The notes beneath the pieces are model-generated. The model searched no databases and was not told the DNA's origin. It saw nothing but the letters and a program-made list of their open reading frames with translations. From the NCBI GenBank assembly GCA_018673255.1, contig JABHDC010000151.1:1-10799 (forward strand): a DNA stretch of 10,799 nt, in the 5' to 3' direction. This document shows, piece by piece, positions 5,119 to 10,799 of the stretch (position 1 is the stretch's first letter; every line of letters starts with the position of its first letter). A program made the position numbers and the translations under genes. This DNA is from Gemmatimonadota bacterium. GTDB lineage: Bacteria; Latescibacterota; UBA2968; UBA8231.

Positions 5119-6882
5119 TCAGATGGCGCGCACGAGGAGGATGAGGGTCAGGGCTTCGGCGGTAGTGCGCATGGTGCCCTGCACGAGGGCCCACCAGTTG
5201 CGGTACTCTTTTTCCGGCACCCAGATTTCGTCGCCGGGTTCGACGATGAGATTCCGGCTGTAGGCTTCGCGCTGGCCGGTACGGGCCCGAATCAGTCGGG
5301 CTCCCCGCTTGTCGGCGTCGAAGGCGAATCCACCCGCCTGCTCCAGGTAAAAGCCGGCCCGCCTGCCCTCGGCAAAATCGACCAGTCCGGGCTTGAAGAG
5401 CTGGCCACTCATGTTGACTGTGGCCCGCCGCTGGGGAACGTAGACGACATCGCCCCCCTCCAGCAGGATATTCTGTGTCTCGTCACCTTCCATCAGACGC
5501 CCGAAGTCGACGGCAAGACGCCCCTTTTCCTCGCGTTCCTTTGTTTTGAGATATGCTCGTTCCTCCGGGCTCAGATCCGCCAGGCCCGTGGCCCGGACGA
5601 CCCCCTGCAGGCGGACGAGTTCGGGGTCCTGAATGGCGCGATACTTCGTCCGGATGACTCGTGACTCCAGCAGGTTGGCCTTCTCCGTAAGACCGCCGGC
5701 CTGCCCGATGAAGTCGAGGACACGAGTGACGCCATCTACGATCCGGTAGCGTCCGACGTAACGGACCTCACCGTGGGCATGTACCGTCGGTGTTTGCTGC
5801 CAGTCTGAACGCGTCCGGATGAATAGCATGTCCTTCGGCTGTAGAGGCACGTGGGTGATCTCCCTGCTCGTGTGCAGCAGATTGTCACCCTCCTTGATGA
5901 GGGGAACGACGACGATCGAGTCCGTGTTGTCGGCGAATCGCCAGATCTCAGCATGCGCCAGAGGCGCATCGCCCGACACGCCCCGAGCCAGTTGCAGCAG
6001 GTCGCCGATCGTATCTCCCGGGCGGAACTCCTGTTCGCCCTCTTCATTGACCGAGCCGTAGGCGAAGATCTGCTGCTGCCGAAAGCCCACACGGACCACG
6101 TCGCCCATGCGGATATAGGGGTTGTGTGCGATATCCCCCGTCGCGACGAACATGGCCAGGTCGACGATGTCTTGAGTGCCATCCTGGTGGAGGATGCAAA
6201 CCGATCGCCGGGCCGTGGGTTCCTTGGTCAGTTGTAAGAGTCGCGTGACATTTGCACCATCACCCGTCTGCTTACGCTCAGTTCCCTGGAAGCTGTCGAG
6301 GAATCCGCCGGCCAGATCGATGAGATCGGAAACGCGCGTGACGGGTGAGATGACGTGTGCACCTTCGCCCTTCAGGACGGCACCGGTCACATAGGCGGTG
6401 AAGAACCTCATGCTCTGCAAGGTCAACGTCATATCCACACCCTGATACTTGGACCGGGCCGCTTCGATAATGATCCCCTTCGCTTCGGTCAGTGTTCTTC
6501 CGGAGATCGGATAACTGCCGATGGTCGGGACCAGTGCATTGCCTTCGGGGTTGACCTCGAAGGGAATGTCCTGATCGAATTCACCCCAGATGTAGAGCTG
6601 CAGCACATCGCCGGGACCGACAATATAGATGTCCGGATCGATCTGCCGATCCTGGGCGATCCGCAAACGTTGCACGTCGGCGCCCTCAGACAACCGCAGG
6701 CGGCTGTCCATGCCTTCCGGTACTATCCCGGTGGTCTCGGTGCCGGGCAGCTGTCGCAGTTCCGCTTCCTCGCGCTCCGACTCGTCGACGAGGTCCTCCA
6801 GATTCTGCGCCCCGAGGGGGCCGGACACTGCAAACAGCAGCCAGCCACCGACGGATATGGCGCGAAGCCATTTTTCTGTCAC
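5119..6882 (-). CDS. Wza-like outer-membrane polysaccharide export protein with SLBB repeats
   Basis: A 587-residue exporter of the Wza/BexD family. Residues 1-25 look like a Sec signal peptide (basic start, hydrophobic core, LGA-Q cleavage). There is no lipobox cysteine, unlike E. coli Wza. The polysaccharide-export domain runs about 83-153 (DIYIVGPGDVLQLYIWGEFD onward). Four SLBB-like beta-grasp units follow near 161-195, 271-303, 366-400 and 486-520, each with a DLIDLAGG/DFIGQAGG-type helix end. A charged segment rich in Glu and Lys (about 430-455) lies between the third and fourth. The last 25 residues, with two Trp and a LTLILLVRAI end, could be the membrane-spanning helix of the outer-membrane pore. 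The GTG at 6882 is chosen because its GTGA overlaps the rmlB stop by 4 bases, a GGAG lies upstream, and it gives a clean signal peptide. The frame is open to 7023, but that extension lies inside rmlB. At 587 residues it is longer than Wza (about 380), as in many multi-SLBB homologues. Confidence 0.92.
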   Translation of the reverse strand: MTEKWLRAISVGGWLLFAVSGPLGAQNLEDLVDESEREEAELRQLPGTETTGIVPEGMDSRLRLSEGADVQRLRIAQDRQIDPDIYIVGPGDVLQLYIWGEFDQDIPFEVNPEGNALVPTIGSYPISGRTLTEAKGIIIEAARSKYQGVDMTLTLQSMRFFTAYVTGAVLKGEGAHVISPVTRVSDLIDLAGGFLDSFQGTERKQTGDGANVTRLLQLTKEPTARRSVCILHQDGTQDIVDLAMFVATGDIAHNPYIRMGDVVRVGFRQQQIFAYGSVNEEGEQEFRPGDTIGDLLQLARGVSGDAPLAHAEIWRFADNTDSIVVVPLIKEGDNLLHTSREITHVPLQPKDMLFIRTRSDWQQTPTVHAHGEVRYVGRYRIVDGVTRVLDFIGQAGGLTEKANLLESRVIRTKYRAIQDPELVRLQGVVRATGLADLSPEERAYLKTKEREEKGRLAVDFGRLMEGDETQNILLEGGDVVYVPQRRATVNMSGQLFKPGLVDFAEGRRAGFYLEQAGGFAFDADKRGARLIRARTGQREAYSRNLIVEPGDEIWVPEKEYRNWWALVQGTMRTTAEALTLILLVRAI

Positions 6883-7892
6883 TTCAATCGTTCTCCATAC
6901 TGACGCTTGTAGAAAGCCTGATAGTCGTCGCTTGCCTTGATGTCGCGCCACCAGCTCTCGTGATCCACATACCACTGAATGGTCCGGCGCATCGACTCTT
7001 CCACATCCACCGCCGGGCGCCATCCCAACTCGCGAACCTTGTTGGAGTCCAGCGCATAACGCTGATCATGACCGGCGCGGTCCTCGACAAATTGCAGCAA
7101 TGAATCCGGTTTGCCCAGTTGGCTGAGGATGGCATTGGCCACCTCGACGCCATTGGCCTCGTTTTCACCACCCACATTGTAGACTTCGCCTGCGATGCCG
7201 TCATGGTATACCAGATCGATCGCTGCACAGTGATCGTCGACGAAGAGGTGATCGCGGATCTGCAGCCCGCTGCCATACACGGGCAAGGGCAGATCGTCGA
7301 TGGCATTGGTGATGTAGAGGGGGACACGTTTCTCGGGGTATTGGTAGGGGCCAATGTTGTTCGACGCCCGGGTCACGACCGTCGCCAATCCGTGCGTGAT
7401 ATGATAGGCCCGCACCAGCAACTCGGCACTTGCCTTGCTCGCCGAATAGGGATTGCGCGGCTCCATGGGGAATTCCTCATCCCAGGCACCCTCGGACAAC
7501 GAACCGTAGACCTCATCCGTGCTGATCTGATGGAATCGCTCGATGCCATGCTGGCGTGCCGCTTCGAGCAGGACATAGGTGCCATACACGTCGGTCTGCA
7601 CAAACTCGGCGCCGGCCATGATGCTTCGATCCACGTGAGATTCGGCAGCGAAGTTGATGATGCCGTCACATTCCCCGACGAGCGAATCGACCAAGGCGAC
7701 ATCGCAGATGTCTCCGTGCACGAATCGATAACGTTCATCTTCATCGAAGTCACGCAGATTTGCTGGATTCCCAGCATACGTCAGCTTATCGAGGTTGATG
7801 ACACGATAGTCGTCGCGATGCTGCAGGATGTAGCGGACGAAGTTGCTGCCAATGAACCCGCTGCCACCGGTTACCAGTAGAGTCTTACTCAC
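6879..7892 (-). CDS. rmlB: dTDP-glucose 4,6-dehydratase
   Basis: Converts dTDP-D-glucose to dTDP-4-keto-6-deoxy-D-glucose, the branch point to L-rhamnose and many other deoxysugars. It is a cytoplasmic NAD+-dependent extended SDR dimer. The 337-residue length is normal. Visible features are the Rossmann GGSGFIG motif (9-15), FAAESHVDRS (81-90), the catalytic triplet in STDEVYG (T125, D126, E127), YSASK (Y149, K153), and SNNIGPYQYPEK (177-188). VYGSGLQIRDHLFVDDH follows, as in true RmlB proteins. The GTG at 7892 has a strong GGGAGAAG site and lies 13 bases after the ugd stop. The end overlaps the exporter gene by 4 bases. Other dTDP-rhamnose genes (rmlA, rmlC, rmlD) are not in the window, so the final sugar is open. 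Related 4,6-dehydratases with other nucleotide preferences exist, but the motifs and length favour RmlB. Confidence 0.95.
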   Translation of the reverse strand: MSKTLLVTGGSGFIGSNFVRYILQHRDDYRVINLDKLTYAGNPANLRDFDEDERYRFVHGDICDVALVDSLVGECDGIINFAAESHVDRSIMAGAEFVQTDVYGTYVLLEAARQHGIERFHQISTDEVYGSLSEGAWDEEFPMEPRNPYSASKASAELLVRAYHITHGLATVVTRASNNIGPYQYPEKRVPLYITNAIDDLPLPVYGSGLQIRDHLFVDDHCAAIDLVYHDGIAGEVYNVGGENEANGVEVANAILSQLGKPDSLLQFVEDRAGHDQRYALDSNKVRELGWRPAVDVEESMRRTIQWYVDHESWWRDIKASDDYQAFYKRQYGERLK

Positions 7893-7905
7893 TTGCTTCT
7901 CCCGC

Positions 7906-9261
7906 TCAGGTTCGGATCATCCACGAGGCCATCGCATCGATTCCGTCATCGGGGCGTCGGGTCGGTCGACCGATGCTGACGTATTCGAATCCGAGGGAGG
8001 CCATTTCCTGTGGATCATAGATGTTGCGACAATCGAGAAATCGTGGAGCAGCGGCACTGTCGAGAATCCGCGGCAGATCCATGTTGCGGAACTCATTCCA
8101 TTCCGTCATCAGCACGACTGCATCGGCGCCCTGTGCCGCTTCATAGGGGTCGTCGCAGCAGATCAGGGCTGGTTGCTGAGCCTGGCTGTGAGCCATCGCT
8201 GCAGGATCATATGCCTGCACCCTGGCCCCGGCAGCCAACAGGGCGGCAATCATTTCCAGAGCGGGTGCCTCACGGATGTCATCGGTGTCGGGTTTGAAGG
8301 ACAGGCCGAGGAGGCAGACGGTCTTGTCAGCAAAGTCGCCGAGCAGGGCCTGCAGTTTCTCGATCATACGCTGGCGCTGTCTCACATTGCTGGCATCGAT
8401 GGCATCGATCAATGGCGCCGGGATCTGGCCACGCCGTGCCGTGGCGGCCAGGCCTTGCACGTCCTTGGGAAAACAACTGCCGCCGTAGCCGGCACCGGCT
8501 GAAAGATTCCGGTGTCCGATGCGTTCGTCCAGACCCATGCCCCGCGCGACGGCGGTCACGTCGGCCCCATAGTGTTCACACACACCGGCGATCTCGTTGA
8601 TGAAAGAGATCTTGGCTGCCAGCAGCGCGTTGGAGGCGTATTTGATCATCTCGGCGGAGTGGATACCGGTCAGGACCATGGGGATGTCATTCTGATACAA
8701 GGGACGATAGACATCCACAACGGCGTCCATCGCACGCTGGCTGCCGGCCCCGATCACGACGCGATCCGGATGCATAAAGTCGTCGATCGCCGAACCTTCG
8801 CGCAGGAACTCCGGGTTCGAGACCACATCGAAGTCCGCTTCAGGTCGGGCGTCCCGGATGATCTGCCCTACCTCGTCGCCTGTGCCGACGGGCACCGTGG
8901 ACTTGTTGACGACAATCTTGTAGTCCTCCATGTATTGGCCGATGGTGCCGGCAGCACGGTGGACGTAGGACATGTCGACTTCGCCCGACGGCAGCGAGGG
9001 TGTGCCGACACAGATGAAGATGATCTCCGATGACTTGATGGCGAAGGCTACGTCTGTGGAGAATGTCAGCCGGCCGCGCTCACGATTGCGACCCACCAAC
9101 TCTTCGAGGCCCGGTTCGTAGATGGGCACGCTGCCGGATCGCAACAGGTCGACGCGATCTTCATCGATGTCGACGCAGACCACGGCATTGCCGAAGTCTG
9201 CAAAACAGGCGCCGGATACGAGTCCGACATAGCCGGTGCCCATCACGCAGATTCGTCTCAT
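7906..9261 (-). CDS. ugd: UDP-glucose 6-dehydrogenase
   Basis: Oxidises UDP-glucose to UDP-glucuronate in two NAD+-dependent steps, giving the precursor for acidic sugars in capsules and exopolysaccharides; cytoplasmic. The 451 residues match the usual 430-460. The N-terminal NAD-binding fold has GTGYVGL (8-14) and FICVGTP (82-88). The central domain has SNPEFLREG (148-156), K207 in AEMIKYASNA, and the catalytic C263 in GYGGSCFPKD. The C-terminal UDP-binding domain includes LGLSFKPDTDDIREAP (318-333). The call could in principle be a relative such as UDP-N-acetylmannosamine dehydrogenase, but EFLREG and GSCFPKD in this form are typical of Ugd. The ATG at 9261 has a GGGAG site 7 bases upstream. 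It is the first gene of the polysaccharide operon, with a consensus-like promoter about 60 bases upstream. Confidence 0.95.
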   Translation of the reverse strand: MRRICVMGTGYVGLVSGACFADFGNAVVCVDIDEDRVDLLRSGSVPIYEPGLEELVGRNRERGRLTFSTDVAFAIKSSEIIFICVGTPSLPSGEVDMSYVHRAAGTIGQYMEDYKIVVNKSTVPVGTGDEVGQIIRDARPEADFDVVSNPEFLREGSAIDDFMHPDRVVIGAGSQRAMDAVVDVYRPLYQNDIPMVLTGIHSAEMIKYASNALLAAKISFINEIAGVCEHYGADVTAVARGMGLDERIGHRNLSAGAGYGGSCFPKDVQGLAATARRGQIPAPLIDAIDASNVRQRQRMIEKLQALLGDFADKTVCLLGLSFKPDTDDIREAPALEMIAALLAAGARVQAYDPAAMAHSQAQQPALICCDDPYEAAQGADAVVLMTEWNEFRNMDLPRILDSAAAPRFLDCRNIYDPQEMASLGFEYVSIGRPTRRPDDGIDAMASWMIRT

Positions 9262-9318
9262 TGACCAACTCCCGGATTGCCATGGAAGTGAGGGAGAAAC
9301 AACAACTTAGAACACTTT

Positions 9319-9347
9319 AGGATAAGGCGGTGTGGCGGAGATGTCAA
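9319..9347 (-). promoter_or_regulatory. Sigma-70-type promoter of the ugd-rmlB-export-dut operon
   Basis: On the minus strand TTGACA (9347-9342) is a perfect -35 box. It is followed by a 17-base spacer and TATCCT (9324-9319), which matches 4 of 6 positions of the -10 consensus. Transcription would start near 9312, giving a leader of about 50 bases before the ugd ATG at 9261. The -35 box contains the TGA stop codon of tatD, so the promoter partly occupies the end of the upstream gene. I see no terminator between tatD and ugd, so some transcription from argC-tatD may also enter the operon. Confidence 0.72.
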
Positions 9348-10135
9348 CGCGATCCGGTTGTCGTATGCACCTGATCAGGATCGACGAAATTGGCGAAGTT
9401 GACCTCGGTCTGCCGGGCCAGTTGTGTCTCTTCGACGCCCTTAAGGGCTGCGAGTTTCGCCAGAGTGTCTCGTGCGCGGCTTGGGTGGCCGGCCACGCCG
9501 CCAATGGCGACGGGTGCATCGGTTTCCAGCAGAAGCAATTCGTCGTCGATCTCAACTGCCACATCCGCCGCTTGAGTGTCCACCAGGATCGTGGGGCCTA
9601 CAGAGACAAAGATGCCGGCGTCGTTCGTGGCTCGGATCAGTTTTTTCGATTGGGTGAACCAGTGCAGCTGGGCACCCAGACCCGTGTGCCGATGGAAGGC
9701 GATGGCTGCCTCCATCACCTGCCGGGGGCAGCGACGGGAATGAAGATTCACCGGCTTGCGGTGCGTCGCCGCCAACTCGAAGTGCCGGTCCAGCACCCGG
9801 TCCTGCGCCGCTTGTTGATCGGCATCCGTCGCCCACTTGTGGTCAAGACCCGTCTCACCGATCTGGTCTGCCTCCGACGCATGCTCTGCCAGGAATCGTA
9901 GCGAGGCATCCAACTGTTCAGGCTCCAGCGTCACCACGTGTACAGGGTGGATTCCCAGGCCGGCCAGAACCTGCCCGGGGAAGCGTCGCGCCAGGTCCAG
10001 GGCCTGCCGCATGGATAGCTGTTCCTGGGCCATGGTGACGACCCGGGAGACGCCCACCGCCGCCGCCGCGGCGAGAACCTGCTCAGGGTCATCCAGCTGC
10101 TCCAGGTGGCAGTGGCTGTCGGTCAGCTGCAGCAC
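9344..10135 (-). CDS. tatD: TatD-family metal-dependent hydrolase (putative deoxyribonuclease)
   Basis: A 263-residue TIM-barrel hydrolase of the TatD group in the amidohydrolase superfamily. Characterised members are divalent-metal nucleases, some acting on DNA 3' ends; the exact substrate here is unknown. All expected metal ligands are visible: H8 and H10 in DSHCHL, E94 in GETGLD, H132 in LHSR, H158 in LHWF, and D206 in ETDAP. The GTG at 10135 is preferred because it gives the usual short N-terminus before DSHCHL and has TGAGG 5 bases upstream. A TTG at 10150 would add five residues and overlap argC by 8 bases. The gene follows argC directly and may be coupled to it. Near the C-terminus, VNFANFVD resembles the usual family ending (N-x-x-x-F). 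Among paralogues I cannot separate TatD from YcfH/YjjV types, so the symbol marks the family. Confidence 0.9.
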   Translation of the reverse strand: MLQLTDSHCHLEQLDDPEQVLAAAAAVGVSRVVTMAQEQLSMRQALDLARRFPGQVLAGLGIHPVHVVTLEPEQLDASLRFLAEHASEADQIGETGLDHKWATDADQQAAQDRVLDRHFELAATHRKPVNLHSRRCPRQVMEAAIAFHRHTGLGAQLHWFTQSKKLIRATNDAGIFVSVGPTILVDTQAADVAVEIDDELLLLETDAPVAIGGVAGHPSRARDTLAKLAALKGVEETQLARQTEVNFANFVDPDQVHTTTGSR

Positions 10136-10140
10136 GGGGG

Positions 10141-10145
10141 CCTCA
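10141..10145 (-). promoter_or_regulatory. Possible Shine-Dalgarno site for tatD, overlapping the argC stop
   Basis: TGAGG on the minus strand lies 5 bases before the GTG at 10135, and its TGA is itself the argC stop codon. This would let ribosomes finishing argC restart on tatD. The spacing is a little short, so the TTG start at 10150 is not excluded. Confidence 0.4.
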
Positions 10146-10799
10146 GGCAAGACCGTTGGTCAGGCCTGTCGTTTCGGGGGCGCCAACCATCAGATTCAGA
10201 CACTGCACAGCATTGCCCGAGGCACCCTTACCCAGATTGTCCAGACGACCGACCAGTACGAGCCCGACCGTTGGGTCACCGAAGACGAACAGATCCAGCC
10301 GATTGGTGAAGTTGCAGTCACTCAGGGCAAGGACCTTGCCGTCGCGCAGGTACCGGGCATTGTCGGCTGGCGCGACAGGGCGGATGAAGGGTTCGCTCCC
10401 GTAGCGCTCGTTCCAGATGCGCCACACATCCTGCGCCTCGACACCCGGACTGAGATACGACGCCGGGACCGGCGTACTGGTCAGCATGCCACAGAATGTG
10501 TGATCGACAGAGGGCACGAAGATCGGTGGATGCGAGGAGCCGCTGAAGGCGGAGATCTCGGCCAGATGTTTGTGATTCCCATCCAGGCCATAGAGATACA
10601 GGGGCTGCCCGGCGTCGCCATTCTCATGGGGTGGCATCGCTTGGTAGTCCTCGATCAGGCGACGGCCGCCGCCTGAATAGCCGGAGACGGCATTGATCGT
10701 CAGCGGGGCATCGGCCCTGAGCAGTCCGGCCTCAATCAGTGGTCGAATGGCGAGAAGGTGGCCCACCGGATAACACCCACAGTTGGCGATGCGGTCGCC
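10143..10799 (-). CDS. argC: N-acetyl-gamma-glutamyl-phosphate reductase (C-terminal part; 5' end outside window)
   Basis: NADPH-dependent reduction of N-acetylglutamyl phosphate to the semialdehyde, the third step of the acetylated arginine pathway; cytoplasmic. The visible 218 residues run in frame off the right edge and begin just before the catalytic cysteine (C9 in NCGCYPVG). Further family features are VSGYSGGGR (38-46), the histidine region NHKHLAE (75-81, probably H78), and PPIFVPSVDH followed by GMLTSTPVP. The SGYSGGGR and FVPSV pattern resembles the shorter type-2 ArgC group (about 310 residues) more than the E. coli-type enzyme. The missing part would be the NADP-binding N-terminal domain. 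No other arginine genes are visible downstream; tatD follows at once. The family call is firm; the type-2 assignment is inference from motifs. Confidence 0.93.
   Translation of the reverse strand, partial: GDRIANCGCYPVGHLLAIRPLIEAGLLRADAPLTINAVSGYSGGGRRLIEDYQAMPPHENGDAGQPLYLYGLDGNHKHLAEISAFSGSSHPPIFVPSVDHTFCGMLTSTPVPASYLSPGVEAQDVWRIWNERYGSEPFIRPVAPADNARYLRDGKVLALSDCNFTNRLDLFVFGDPTVGLVLVGRLDNLGKGASGNAVQCLNLMVGAPETTGLTNGLA

Noticed and set aside
4077..5144. 355-codon open frame on the plus strand opposite the chain-length gene
   Set aside because: Rich in His, Arg and Leu as expected from a mirrored reading of the real gene; no motif, promoter or ribosome site.
6883..7023. N-terminal extension of the SLBB exporter
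   Set aside because: It lies wholly inside rmlB, reads as an atypical sequence and would bury the evident signal peptide; GTG at 6882 fits better.
7119..7880. Long plus-strand open frame opposite rmlB
   Set aside because: Opposite a complete rmlB with all catalytic motifs; no independent support.
9262..9318. Small upstream reading frame in the ugd leader, starting at the ATG in CCATGG
   Set aside because: It has no ribosome site, runs out of frame into ugd, and shows no feature suggesting a real leader peptide.

Overview
The window is a gene-dense stretch of a moderately high-GC, Gram-negative (diderm) bacterial chromosome. The envelope type follows from the gene content: an inner-membrane RND pump, an outer-membrane Wza-type polysaccharide exporter, and a Wzz-type co-polymerase. 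I cannot assign a phylum from the sequence alone. Start codons are often GTG or TTG, and genes on each strand are tightly packed. I see no mobile elements, CRISPR arrays, tRNAs or rRNAs.

Left part (1-3393, plus strand). The window opens inside an RND efflux transporter that lacks its 5' half. After a 172-base leader with a candidate promoter and an inverted repeat come the FAD-binding (medium) and [2Fe-2S] (small) subunits of a xanthine dehydrogenase-type molybdenum hydroxylase. The large molybdopterin-binding catalytic subunit is not next to them. A strong hairpin terminator follows. Next is a small MoaD/ThiS-like sulfur carrier ending in Gly-Gly, which could relate to molybdopterin synthesis. 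A second long hairpin, readable from both strands, separates this group from the convergent genes to the right.

Middle and right (3474-9261, minus strand; transcription runs from high to low coordinates). A compact operon reads ugd (UDP-glucose dehydrogenase), rmlB (dTDP-glucose 4,6-dehydratase), a Wza-like SLBB export protein, a Wzz-like chain-length protein, and dut (dUTPase). Junctions are +13, -4, +1 and +3 bases, so translation is probably coupled. A consensus-like sigma-70 promoter (TTGACA, 17-base spacer, TATCCT) lies just upstream of ugd, with its -35 box overlapping the tatD stop codon. The operon would supply activated sugar precursors (UDP-glucuronate and a dTDP-4-keto-6-deoxyhexose) and part of the export machinery for a surface or capsular polysaccharide. 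It contains no glycosyltransferases, polymerase, flippase or tyrosine kinase.

Far right (9344-10799, minus strand). tatD (metal-dependent hydrolase) follows directly on argC (arginine biosynthesis), which runs off the right edge.

I found no clearly new biological system. The points most worth a second look are the molybdenum-hydroxylase pair without its catalytic subunit, the neighbouring sulfur-carrier gene, the leader repeats at 1429-1521, and dut as last gene of a polysaccharide operon.
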